Shown: in pieces, positions 50,193 to 62,574 of the stretch
Position numbering within the stretch: the stretch's first letter is position 1
How the letters are laid out: the number at the start of each line of letters is the position of its first letter
Source: Leishmania infantum JPCM5
Taxonomy: Eukaryota; Euglenozoa; Kinetoplastea; Trypanosomatida; Trypanosomatidae
Length of the DNA: 64,000 bases
NCBI RefSeq assembly: GCF_000002875.2
Contig: NC_009416.2
Location: 627,501-691,500, forward strand
Direction: 5' to 3'
Program-made: the position numbers and the translations under genes
Notes under the pieces: generated by a model
Told to the model about the DNA's origin: nothing
The model's database searches: none
The model's input: only the letters and a program-made list of their open reading frames with translations

Positions 50193-51575
50193 TGCCGGTG
50201 AGACAGTGCGTTTCTGGCAAGAGACGAAGGAGAGATACGCGAAGCGAAAAAAAGGGGAGGGCTGCGCCGTCCGACGCGGATGCAGAGAAACAAGAAACAC
50301 GCTAAGCTGAGCCGCCAGTACGCGGAGTAGGTGTGTCACTTCAGTGGTGTGGCCGGTACAGGTCGCAGATTATCAATGAAGGAGTGATGGAGAGAGAGGT
50401 GGGGGCACTTGAGAAATGGCAGAGGGGCTGCTGATCTCGGAATGGCAGATCAAAGCGAGCGGCGTATGGCGAGTCGTGTACACCCTTGACAGAGAGAAAA
50501 AAGAAAAGCACAGGAGGAGAGCGTCCTCACGCGCTTACAGCCGCGCCCTGGCAGCGTCGAGGACGATCCCTGAGGGGATGAAAGCCAGAGAAAAAATCCA
50601 CCCTGACGCGAAAGCTCCTTGGCCCTTCTCTATGGCCCGCATGAGGGGAGGAGGGAGCTGAATCATGCGCTCGTCTGGCAGCACTGTCATGCCCTGTGTT
50701 GGCAGGCTGAGCAATTCACGCCGTGCACCTTTGACCTCCGCGGGCGTGAGCCGGCGCCGTTCCCTTTTTCTTCAGTATACCTCGCTTATTTTCCGAAACA
50801 CAGCACACCGTGGAGAACGCACAGATGGCAAACTTCAACGTTGGTTTGGCACAGGGGAAGAGGGCGAAGCGCCAGTGAGGTGGGGTAAAGCGTAGAAGAG
50901 GAGCGCGCGGTACCCCTCAAGAGAAACCAGCACAAAAAGCCTGCCGAGCACAGACACCACTGCTGTTTCCTTCGCCACCCCGATACTTTCCTCTCTCCAC
51001 AGGATTTCGAGGCAGTCGTCGACGCACACGCACGCAAACACGCCAAGGCTACACCACAACAGAACAACACAAAAACAACACACACACAAGGACAGCGCGC
51101 AGAGGAAAAAAAAAAACGTGCCCGACAAAGAAGGGCCTCGGCAAGAGGGCAAACACCGAGGACAATCTCTTCTCCACGGGACATGACGGATACGTTGGTG
51201 AGCTCGAAGGCGCGGTGAATGAAGGAGACGGCGGAGTGAAACAAGGCAGAAAGGTGGCCCCGTTGCCTTGATGTTTTTGCTTTCATGTCCCGTCAGCCGT
51301 GAGCAGACACCGATGCTACCCTACAGCAACTGCTCCGCTCTCGCCCCACGACGAGCAGGGTGTGCGCACGTGTAATGGCCCAGGGTGCGCACATGCCTCC
51401 CTTCCTCGCCCCGCCTCGCCACTAGCAACCAAGTCGGTAGGACGCGCGTCGCACTCGCTTGACAACGAGAGCCGCGCGTGTGCACGGTCGCCTACTATGG
51501 CGCGCGCAAGGGGACTCCTTATAGTACCAGCGTCCTTGGTCACAGCGCTGCCTGAGAGCCGATGTCCGTGTGCAG
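50193..51575. other. Spacer between coatomer epsilon and POLA2
   Basis: No credible ORF was found. Beyond the POLA2 splice site it contains an A10 run near 51106-51116 and a CA run near 51078-51090. A GC-rich block at about 51290-51560 directly follows the coatomer gene and could be a very decayed SIDER, but I could not align it convincingly. Confidence 0.55.
50214..50261 (-). promoter_or_regulatory. Trans-splice acceptor candidate for POLA2
   Basis: On the minus strand an uninterrupted 16-nt pyrimidine tract (50261-50246, C-rich then T7) is followed by CAG with AG at 50215-50214. The first ATG after it is the POLA2 start, 22 nt on. This is the cleanest splice-signal arrangement in the window. 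Confidence 0.55.
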
Positions 51576-52547
51576 CTACTCCTCCAACATGAAAGCGCTA
51601 ATATCTTCGTCGAGGTTCCGCTCCTTGGCGTGGTAGGCCTGGCCCCACGTACCATGCATCGAGGCCGCCTGCTGGATGTAGCGCTCGGCGTCGTCGAGGG
51701 ACTTCGCTTTGTGGGCACTGACGGCGGCGAGGTTCACCAGTGTGGCCTCATCGTTGGAGCGGACGGCTAGCGCGTCGAGCAGCGAGCGCTCAGCCGCGTC
51801 GTAGTCCTTGAGACCCATGTGCGCCAGGGCCATCAAGTTCGACACCATGATGCTCTGCCCACACCGCAGCTGCACCTCCTTGAAGGCGGATACGGCCGCG
51901 TTATAGTTGGCCACGTGCACGTCAGATGCGGCCTGATGGAGGGAAACAATGCCGCTGTACAGTATGGTCACGATCGCCTCGCTGTCCACCTGCTCCATGC
52001 GCTTTACCTCTTTCGCCGCCTCATCTGGTCGATTCAGCCGCAGCAGCGCCTCTGCCGCCACACCGTGCAGCTCCACCGTGTAGCGCCTGACCAGCGCCCC
52101 CTCCGGAGTGGGCAACTCGCCGAGCCACTTCTTTGCCAGCGTCAGCGCCCCGATGACGTCTTGCTGGTAAAGCAGGGCTGTGGTAGCGAATACAGCCTTG
52201 TAGACAGCGTCCGCCGCCACATTCTCCGCATCGCTTTGCAGACGCTGCGTGACGTTCGTGGCCGGATCGGAGAGGACACCGTAGTCGCGCGTAGCGCAAA
52301 TGAGCTCTGCCCACGTGCGAATTGTCACGAGCAGCGGGTTGCTCTCCGAGCGCAGCTGACTGATAACGGCGTCGACTTGGCCGAGACCAATCTGACCCAG
52401 CGCGACCACCGCGTTCTTCTCCGCGTTGAAGGCGGCCACATCAGCCGGCCGGCTTGACAGAGCGCGTGCAGTGCTCCCATCAGCGATCGCCTGATGGTAG
52501 TTGCCCACCACGAGGGCGTTGCGCACGTCAAAGAGGACGTCTGTCAT
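51576..52547 (-). CDS. COPE: Coatomer epsilon subunit
   Basis: Epsilon-COP is a TPR-like helical subunit of the COPI coat that drives Golgi-to-ER and intra-Golgi vesicle traffic, pairing with alpha-COP. This 323-residue protein has the family length (about 300). It opens with the typical LFDVRNALVVGNYHQAIADG, equivalent to the conserved L-F-D-V-K-N-x-x-x-x-G-x-Y start of epsilon-COP. A ladder of helical hairpins follows; later ones read AYVHVANYNAAVSAFKEV-like and HMGLKDYDAAERSLLDALAV, then YIQQAASMHGTWGQAYHAKE. The ATG at 52547 is the first true ATG in frame; the frame extends upstream only with a TTG. There is no membrane segment, in keeping with a soluble coat protein. Confidence 0.9.
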   Translation of the reverse strand: MTDVLFDVRNALVVGNYHQAIADGSTARALSSRPADVAAFNAEKNAVVALGQIGLGQVDAVISQLRSESNPLLVTIRTWAELICATRDYGVLSDPATNVTQRLQSDAENVAADAVYKAVFATTALLYQQDVIGALTLAKKWLGELPTPEGALVRRYTVELHGVAAEALLRLNRPDEAAKEVKRMEQVDSEAIVTILYSGIVSLHQAASDVHVANYNAAVSAFKEVQLRCGQSIMVSNLMALAHMGLKDYDAAERSLLDALAVRSNDEATLVNLAAVSAHKAKSLDDAERYIQQAASMHGTWGQAYHAKERNLDEDISAFMLEE

Positions 52548-54642
52548 TTGGCTGAGCCCTGTGCTTGCGGAAGCCCGCGGTGAGACTTTGGTAGCTACCT
52601 TTGCTCGCTGCAGCTTGCTCGCCTGCCGGGGGTGGTTTGCGGTTCTCGGTTTTTTCGTTTTTTTTCTCAAGGGGGAGGGTCAGCACCTGGCAAATGAGCG
52701 AGCTTCGGGATCTGCCGACGTGCACGAGAGCGCCAAAAAAAAAGAAAGAGCGGGAAAGGAACACAATGATTGGACAGCAGCAGAGGAGGAGGGCCGCCGC
52801 CGGCAGTATGGAAATCTTACTTTTTTTGGAGGAGGAGGGGCCTGGAATCTCTTCTTCTATAAGACGCTGATATGAACGGCCGTTTGCTTGATTTTTCTTT
52901 TCGTTCGCGTACGACAGCGTATCGCGGCATATGGGTGTGTGGTAGAGTCGCGCGGAGTGCGAGTTCATGGGATTACCAAGAGGACACACAAAGGAGAACG
53001 CGTGCGTGCCCGGTGCATGTGAGCGTTGCAAGAGAAGTACCAGCATTCCAAGAGCAATGTGAAAGCCAGAAGATGGACGGATCACAGCGGGGATGGCCCA
53101 GTCGTGAGACGACCGTTTGGCACAGTGAGGAGGGAGATGGCGGGAGTCGTGAAAGGCCGCGTGGAGATGCGATACCATGAAGGCTGCCTAGTTGTTTCTC
53201 ATCACCCAGCCAATGTCAGCCCGCTTCCGCTGTGCTCGAGTGGAGAACGAAGAGCGCTGCGACGTTTCTGGTACGACTGTCAATCGCACGCGCGTGGCAG
53301 AGGCTGAGCACACCTTGCCGTTCGCACAAAAAAAGTCATCATCGGGTACGAAGTGACGAATACGAGCGAAACACTTGCGTGCGTGCATGTGTCGATCAAT
53401 CTTTTTTTTTTATTTTTGGTGGTGGGTTTTGCATTGTTGTTCTAGACTTAGTAGATTAAACAGCTAAAACAGAGGAGCACACGAAAAAAAAAGAGACAAA
53501 TGAAGTGCAACCGTATGAACAGTTTGTATGTATGCCTGAATGTATCCGTGCGTAGGTGAGAGTGAGTCCGCGGGACAGAGAGAGCACGCAAACATATACA
53601 TGTGTATGTATATGCATCAAGACCCTCCTGTGCACACACAAACACCCTTTCCTTCGAGTTTGCCTCCTTCTACGTCACGCTGTATCACGATAGAACGCTC
53701 GTGTGGTGAGCACACCCGCGTATGTCACTCCTTTTCCGAGAGTGCCCCATGTATGCCACGTGGGAGCCACCGCTCTGCAAGGTTCGCTCGCAGAGTACAA
53801 GCATGCGAAAAAGGAAAAAGACGAAAAGGGGGAAAACCAAAGCGAGACCGTATTACATGGCCAAGAGGCGTAGACGTGCATGCCGGGGCGCGTGCGGAGG
53901 CGAGAAGGATGATGGCAAAAAAAAAAGGGAATAACACGAGACAGACCAAACACAGCTCCAGCGGAATCACGCGTGGGGATGAGCTGGTACGGAGAGAAGA
54001 GAGAAAAGGGCTGATTCTACCATATAAAGGTCCTTGTCAAACACGCGCACACACGGTCACAAAAGCGCACGCGCAGAGGGAGAAAGAGAGAGGTCGAGAG
54101 TGCCAAGGGTATAACACGGGGAGAAGAGCGATGGAAGGGCGGCGGCGGGGCGAAGGAAAAAGGGGCTCTGTTCTCGTGTGCGGTCCACTCTTCTCAGTTT
54201 TTCTCCCATTTTAGCGAAAGACAATAATAATAAAAGCAAGGGCAACAAATAACAACAGGACGCCGAAAAGAGAATACCACCAGGCACGGGCGAAGCGGAA
54301 ACGGAACGACGCAAAGAAAACACCGAATCGCACAAAACGAAGGAAGAAGACCCTGCGCGCAACACGGCCAAAAGAGGGGCAGGGAAACAAAAACAACGCC
54401 GAGAAGAGAGAAGCAAAAACAAGCAAAAAAGGTGGAACGCACAGATACACACACAAAGACTGTCAAAGGCCGCCACACAGATCCAGAGAGAGAAGGAGGC
54501 GTGAACAGGTGCACAGAAATGCAGGAAGACGGGGGTACGCCATCGAAAAAACAACCGACAGAGAAAGAGAACGCCTCAGAGAAAAGCAAAACCATAGAGA
54601 AAAGGGGGAGAGAGGAGGGGGGAAAGAGCACCAACACGCACG

Positions 54643-54660
54643 CACACACACACACACACA
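54643..54660. repeat. (CA)9 microsatellite
   Basis: Nine CA units at the end of a purine-rich block. Confidence 0.9.
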
Positions 54661-55546
54661 GATGGTAAAAAATGCGCATTACGTAGAGGCAGTCTTTTTT
54701 GTTTGTTTTTCGAATGCCTTACTCGTTAATCGTTATGAATGGTCACCGACGGCACACACAAACACCCCGACCTGTTACACAATCAACAAGAGCACCCGTA
54801 CTTCAGCAGGCAAAAAAAAAAAACAAAAAGAGGCATCCTAGCGGGATAATAGCAACAAACGGGATGCTGAGGTTCACGACGGTCGAGAGCATTTCACAGG
54901 AGACCGTCAACTTGCACAGACCCACGCGGTGCAACACTCTTTCTCTATTCGCACCCATACACCGGTGCGGGGACACGAGCTCAGAGCCCCAGAGGCGTCT
55001 TCCCACGAAACGCAGACATTCAGACAAAAGAGAGCCACCACCGGCCTCGGTCCACCATGAAAACGCGGGCTAAACACGGCAACAGCACGATACAAACTCA
55101 CATTACGGAGACCGACAAAACACACACACACACACAAAGATCAAAACTAACGCTGCACCACAGCAAATGACCACCGGCAGCACCAGTCACCAAGAAAGCA
55201 CCTATGCATAAACACGAATGCCCGCAATCTTCAGTCACTTCGTTACTATCGAGCCCAACAGATTTCTTTACAACAAGCATAATCAAACCATAGAACAAAC
55301 AAAAAGGAGAGAAAAAAATGAGAGAAAAAGAGAGAAATAAAGAAGCATGAGCTCCACATCGCACTGAGCACTCCATCCCTCTTTCCCTCTCGATCACTCT
55401 TCGTCTACGTAGAAAAAGTTGACAACACACATGCTCTCTTAATGATCAAGAACAGAGGACAAAATTAGGTGGGGAGAAAAAAAACAAAGAGCGAGCGCGA
55501 CTACGCCAAAATGGCGCTTGCACTCGTGCAGCATCGGCGTCTATCT

Positions 55547-55550
<4 letters not shown>

Positions 55551-55579
<29 letters not shown>
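55551..55579. repeat. (GT)14 microsatellite
   Basis: Fourteen GT units within the long spacer; the longest dinucleotide repeat noticed in the window. Confidence 0.9.
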
Positions 55580-55581
<2 letters not shown>

Positions 55582-56270
55582 CGAGAGAGAGGATCCCGCG
55601 GGCATCGCAGGACAACACATGATCGTGAGGGACCAAAAGACAAGACGTACAAAGGTGGCAGTGAAGGAGGCAAGCAAACGAGAAACGAAAGGAGGGATCT
55701 AGTCGACTAGTGCACGCGAATAGAGCCGGTGGGAAGCAGAGAGGGAGAGGGAGGCAGCAGAAACGGGAAAAAGGGGGAAGGAAGGAGCAGCAGTGGATAA
55801 GCGGACAATGGACGGATAGACACCTGTGAGAACGTACAAGGGAAGAAGAGCGGGCTCAAACAAAGTACGCGCACGATATGCCCTTTTCGTTTTTTTTTCC
55901 TCTTGCGTTACCGTCACCCTTCTCTCTGCGACTTTCCCTCGCTCCTCTCTTAGCCCTCTTCCGTTATCTCATGTCTTACAGTTTGCCTTTTATGCGTTCC
56001 GCTTCACCTGCCCTTCGTCGCTGCTGTGCGTCGGATTCTGTCTATTTTGTTGTCTCGTTTTTGGTGTGCTCGCGCGCCCTCGGAGGCTCACGGGCCCTCC
56101 TCTCATGTGGTCGCCCGTGCTGTGCGCGCGGCTCTCTGTCCCTGCCGTCCTCCACAAACACACGCGCGAGACACTCGCAGAGAAAGCGGCAGAAACGCAC
56201 GAAAAAAAAAAGTTGACAAAACAGAGTATGGCACCCTGAGAGATAGGAGGCCTGTCCGCTACACTCCCTC

Positions 56271-58451
<2,181 letters not shown>

Positions 58452-60785
58452 CTACTTCTTCATAGAGCGGAAGAGTTTCTTCTTGTGCGCTGGTGCGCAT
58501 TTCCCTTCGGCGCTGCTAGATCCCTCCGTAGCCTTCGACTCCACGCCCTTGTCTATCTCCTCGCGCTGGCGCTTCAGAATGTTGCGCAGTGTCGGGTCAA
58601 CGCCGTTGCCGCGGCGCTTCTTCTCCTCGGAAACGTCCGACAGCCACTCCTCTGCCCGCATGAAGGCGACATTCTTCATGGCGTCTGCGAGCTGTGCGCT
58701 GCCGACGGACATCATTGTGTCCAGCACCACGCGACCGGCCCACGGCGAGACCGCCAGCTCGAAGACGTGCGGCTTCAGCTCGTTCATGAGCAGCTTGCGC
58801 TCGCGGTCGAGCTGGCGTGTGCGCACCTCTCGCAGCAGCGCCTGTACGACATAGCACGCGTGCGTGTGCAAGGCGTAGGAGACAAGTGCATGAGAGAGGA
58901 CCTCGTAGTGCTTGGCCCGGTTCAGCTCCCGTTGCTCCTTGCGGCTCACCCTCTTCACCTCTTTTTTCTCCCCCGTATCGGTCACACCCTCCTCATCTAC
59001 CGCGTCAGCGCAGCTGCCGTCGGTGCACTTTGCCTCCTCCATCTCCTCCTCCTTGGTTGCCTCAGAGATGAGCTGGTTCACTGTCTGCACCACCGTCGCA
59101 TCTGGTGCATAGGCTAGCAGCTTCTGCATCACACGCGAGCCCTGCGCGTACGAGAGAGAGTCATGCAGGTGTGCCGCGTAGTAGCTCGAAAGCGCCGCCA
59201 CCAACGGCGCCCGCACCTCCTCCGGGGCAAACTGAAGGATCGACTGCAAGAGGAAGGATGCCGCGGGGTGCGTGACGAGGCTCGTGAATTCGGTAGAGTT
59301 GAGCAGTACCGCCAGGACGTCGCTGGCAAACCCGCCGGTGAGGTCGGTCTCCACCATCTTCTGCAGCACTGGGGAGCTGACGGAGTTTTGCGCGAGTGTG
59401 ACAGCGTCGTGCACAAGGAGCTGGGTATCTTTCCCCGGTATGGTGTCGCGAGCAACCTCGACAAAGGCGCGCAGCAGAACCGACCGCACCGGGTCAGTGG
59501 CGACGTCTACAATGGAGCTCCTGGCAACATCCTTGTTGCTAGATGGCTCCGCCTCGTCGCTCTTCGTTGCCTTCTTTTTCTTGGGGCCCTTCTTGTCGGG
59601 TCTCGAAGTGGCAGTCGTGTCCGCCGCACCAGCCGTACTCGACCCCGCGTCCCTACCGTTGGACTGCGCGCCTGCAGGAGTCGACAACAGCATGGCATCA
59701 AACAGCCCCTTGCGCGCCGCCTCCACAAAACGCACGGCCGCCACGCCCACGAGCACCGCCCCCTTCGTGTGCGTGATGGCGTGCAGAATGTCGGCGCTTG
59801 CAGATAGCGCCGACCACAAGTCGGCGCGTTGCACATCGTCACCGTGCTCGAGAACCGCACAGTAGACATGGACATTCGCAGGTATGTCGGTGGCCGCTAC
59901 AGATTTCGCAGAGATGGAGCCAGTGCCGAAGTCGGGCAACCCGTACTCGTCTTCATCGCTACCGCGTTTCTTAGCCAGGCCTTCCAGCGGTGCCGAGGCG
60001 GGCAGCAGGTAGTCCGCCGCGAACTCGCTCACGTGTGCCGCAATCGCGTCCTTTACCTCGACCGGCGTGCGAATGTGACGCAGCAACGCTGTGAGCACGA
60101 GCGACTCCTCGGCGGAGCGGAAGAGCGCTAAAACGGACTTGTCGAGCGCGTCAGAGGCTGCCACCGCGGCATCATCGCCTTCTGGGTCTGCCTTCGCGTA
60201 AGATGGAAAGAGCGCCTCAATCGTTTTGCTGCACCCGTCAGCGACACACTCGACGTACTTGGCCACCACGCGCATGCCATATGGATGGAGACTGAGGCTC
60301 GTCAGGTGCGGTAGAAAATGTGGAAGCACCACTTCGACGCACGCCGGCACCTCCATTAACTTCTGCGCCACGTGGTTGCCAAACGGATGCTCGCAGAGGC
60401 GCCTGAACTCGTCCTCGTCCACGTTCAGCACGAACGCCTCAGCGATCTCCTTCTTCTGGCGCACCGGGACCTTTTCCAGCATGCGCTGCAGCACGGAGTT
60501 TCCCACCGGCGACTGGGCCAGGTCCAGTAGCTTCCTACGCACGTGGTAGAGCATTTTTACGCGATCCATGTTCTCGCAGTGGTCCAAGAGCGTCAGGAGA
60601 ATGTGATGCGTCGTCTTGTTGAGAGAGAGTCCATAGACGGCTGGAAGGAGCTTCTGCACCACCTTGGCCCGCTGCGCCGGCTTGCCGTACAGCACAATCG
60701 CCTCCACCTGTTTCAGCGGCAGCGACTTCCCCATCGCCACGCGCTGCGCGGTGTTCTTGAGAAAATCCAGCTTCATTCCCGGCAT
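58452..60785 (-). CDS. PUF-repeat RNA-binding protein, Nop9/Puf-A-like
   Basis: A 777-residue protein built from pumilio-type helical repeats spread over its whole length. Examples are LDLAQSPVGNSVLQRMLE, LCEHPFGNHVAQKLME, LSLHPYGMRVVAKYVE, LAQNSVSSPVLQKMVE, DSLSYAQGSRVMQKLL, SYALHTHACYVVQALL and ELAVSPWAGRVVLDTMM. The repeats come in two blocks split by an insert with a Lys-rich stretch (DKKGPKKKKATKSDE). Another Lys-rich region precedes the last repeats, and the C-terminus is strongly basic (HKKKLFRSMKK). This arrangement fits the nucleolar PUF-like group (Nop9, Puf6/Puf-A), which acts in ribosome assembly, better than the compact eight-repeat mRNA-binding Pumilio domain. Kinetoplastids have several nucleolar PUF proteins; which one this is cannot be settled here. 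The ATG at 60785 is the first in frame. Confidence 0.9.
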   Translation of the reverse strand: MPGMKLDFLKNTAQRVAMGKSLPLKQVEAIVLYGKPAQRAKVVQKLLPAVYGLSLNKTTHHILLTLLDHCENMDRVKMLYHVRRKLLDLAQSPVGNSVLQRMLEKVPVRQKKEIAEAFVLNVDEDEFRRLCEHPFGNHVAQKLMEVPACVEVVLPHFLPHLTSLSLHPYGMRVVAKYVECVADGCSKTIEALFPSYAKADPEGDDAAVAASDALDKSVLALFRSAEESLVLTALLRHIRTPVEVKDAIAAHVSEFAADYLLPASAPLEGLAKKRGSDEDEYGLPDFGTGSISAKSVAATDIPANVHVYCAVLEHGDDVQRADLWSALSASADILHAITHTKGAVLVGVAAVRFVEAARKGLFDAMLLSTPAGAQSNGRDAGSSTAGAADTTATSRPDKKGPKKKKATKSDEAEPSSNKDVARSSIVDVATDPVRSVLLRAFVEVARDTIPGKDTQLLVHDAVTLAQNSVSSPVLQKMVETDLTGGFASDVLAVLLNSTEFTSLVTHPAASFLLQSILQFAPEEVRAPLVAALSSYYAAHLHDSLSYAQGSRVMQKLLAYAPDATVVQTVNQLISEATKEEEMEEAKCTDGSCADAVDEEGVTDTGEKKEVKRVSRKEQRELNRAKHYEVLSHALVSYALHTHACYVVQALLREVRTRQLDRERKLLMNELKPHVFELAVSPWAGRVVLDTMMSVGSAQLADAMKNVAFMRAEEWLSDVSEEKKRRGNGVDPTLRNILKRQREEIDKGVESKATEGSSSAEGKCAPAHKKKLFRSMKK

Positions 60786-62574
60786 GGCTGGTGGGCGCGT
60801 GTGTTTCTCTTTGCGTGTGGGAAAAAGAAGAGAGCAAAGCCGAACGCGAAATCGTGCAGCCGCGACGCAGTGCGCTGTCTAGGCGCCTCTCTTTGCGGGA
60901 AACGGGGGAGGGGCCTCAGTGAGGATGCTGAAGGTGCAGTGGCTTCTCCCAGCAGCGCAGAGAGAGGCGAATGAAGGCGATCAAAGTCGCAAAGAAGAGA
61001 AGGGTCATGCCGTAAGACGAAGAGGGTTCGGGGAAGCATAGGTCAAGGAGCTGGGCTCTTGCCCGCGCACCTCTGTCACAAAGGAAAGCAAGGCACTCAT
61101 CGATGCTGGGCTGCGGCCAGAAATGCAAAGCCAGCTTTGGAGACGAAGCATGCGTGCGTGTGTGGGGATTCCCACTCACATGCTGCTTGCCTCCAACCGC
61201 CAAAACTTCCACTCAGGCAACTCTTGATGGAGAGACACCACACATGCAGCCGAGACATGATCCTGCTGCGCCAGTACACACGTCATGTGCGCGCATGGCC
61301 AAGCGTTGAGTAGGGCATCCGCTTTTGTGCGGTCATCGCCTTTTCGTTGGCACAGACGCCGTTCTCATGTGCGTGTGTGTGTGTGTGGGGGCCGATGGGC
61401 GTTGCTGTGTTCATTCATCTGGGCGACGCTTTTGTCTCATTTTCTGCCCTGCGTAGCACAGCCCGGCAACAAGGCAGAGATGCACACGTTCCAAAGACGG
61501 GGGAGAAATACATCAACGAGACAGAGAAGGGTACTTGAGAGCTGGAAGGAATATGTGCATACGCACATACGTACACATATGCATATGTACATACACGTAT
61601 ACCCCCCTCTCTCTCTTTCGTCATCAGATGGCGAAGGGTACATGGACAAATGAGAAGGACAACTGGCAGACTGACACAGGAGACACACATGCGCGCCTAT
61701 GCATATATATATACATACGCGGGGTGTGCGCTGAGCAAGAAAGAGAGGTGATGGAGGTCGGGGTGGCCATAAGCGAGAGCCTATCGAGGACGAACGAGGG
61801 TCACCAGAGGTGAGGTCCATAAGGCAAAGCCACCTACCACCACCACGAAACAGAAGGTGGGAGTGCGGAGGAGGATGCCGCAAACACGAGACACCAACAT
61901 CAACATAAGGCATACAAAACGAAGATACAGCGAAAAAAAAAATCGAGAGCGCGGCACACTGCAGGAATGACTCACAGCGGCGGTAAACAGATCGAGGGGA
62001 GGGGCGGGGAAGGAGACGAACGAAACAGAAATATAAATAAAAGACCCGGAAAAAGATGCGCACAGCGAAACAAACAAGAAGCAGCAGCTGCGTCACGAGT
62101 TTGGTGCGGTGGCATAATAGTCTACATGTGCACGTGATGGCAAGAGAAAACAAGAAGCGAAGGCGGGGTGGCCGTTGCTCTCGGCAATTCCTAACACGCC
62201 GTTCAAAGTGCAGGAGGACGCCGATGGCAAGGCTCGAGATAACCGTGAGTTAGGTGGTGGTTGTGGGGTAAGGGGAAGAGGAGTGGGGGAGGGCAACAAA
62301 GAGGCTGAAAGAGGACTTGAGTCTTCACATACATCATCGATGCTTCAGTCCTCACACACACACACACACACACAAGAAAAGAGACACAACAGAAAGGTGA
62401 GCAGCAAGTTCCAAAGGAGGCTCGGAAAATGTGCGCGTGATTGTGCAGTTATGTCTTCAAATGTGCGTCAGAGCTCGCGCACGTCAGACAGAGACAGACA
62501 CACCCGCCCGCAGGTTTGTAAGCCCCTTTCGACGGCCTAGTCTTCAGCGACATCCACAAAGACCTAAATCCTCC
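60786..62574. other. Spacer between the coiled-coil gene and the PUF gene
   Basis: No credible ORF was found. It contains a TG run near 61369-61390, a TATA/CATA-alternating stretch with a 14-bp perfect palindrome (61575-61588), a second TATA stretch (61701-61716), an A-run at about 61934-61943, and a (CA)11 microsatellite at 62353-62374. Confidence 0.55.
62353..62374. repeat. (CA)11 microsatellite
   Basis: Eleven CA units in the presumed 3' UTR of the coiled-coil gene. Confidence 0.9.

Larger units (their letters stand above)
52548..56270. other. Long 3.7 kb non-coding spacer
   Basis: No credible gene was found. ORFs of up to 224 codons here are translations of CA repeats and purine runs. 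Features are poly-A/T runs (52652-52667, 53401-53412, 54809-54820, 55902-55909), a TATG-alternating stretch (53590-53620), purine-rich blocks (54060-54160 and 54440-54620), (CA)9 at 54643-54660 and (GT)14 at 55551-55579. It lies between the zinc-finger gene and coatomer epsilon, so most is likely the 3' UTR of the zinc-finger protein, which would be unusually long. Confidence 0.6.

Noticed and set aside
50193..50339. Longer N-terminus for POLA2 with a hydrophobic start
   Set aside because: It lies across a strong polypyrimidine tract and acceptor AG, so it should be removed by trans-splicing.
51290..51560. Possible third SIDER-like element
   Set aside because: The region is GC-rich and in a suitable place, but only short scattered matches to the two clear copies could be found by eye.
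52548..52670. Longer N-terminus for coatomer epsilon
   Set aside because: The upstream frame starts with TTG, not ATG, and adds a basic stretch not seen at epsilon-COP starts.
61437..62153. 238-codon minus-strand ORF
   Set aside because: Cys/Phe/Leu/Val-rich translation of TATA/CATA and pyrimidine-rich DNA; no motif and no ordered segment.
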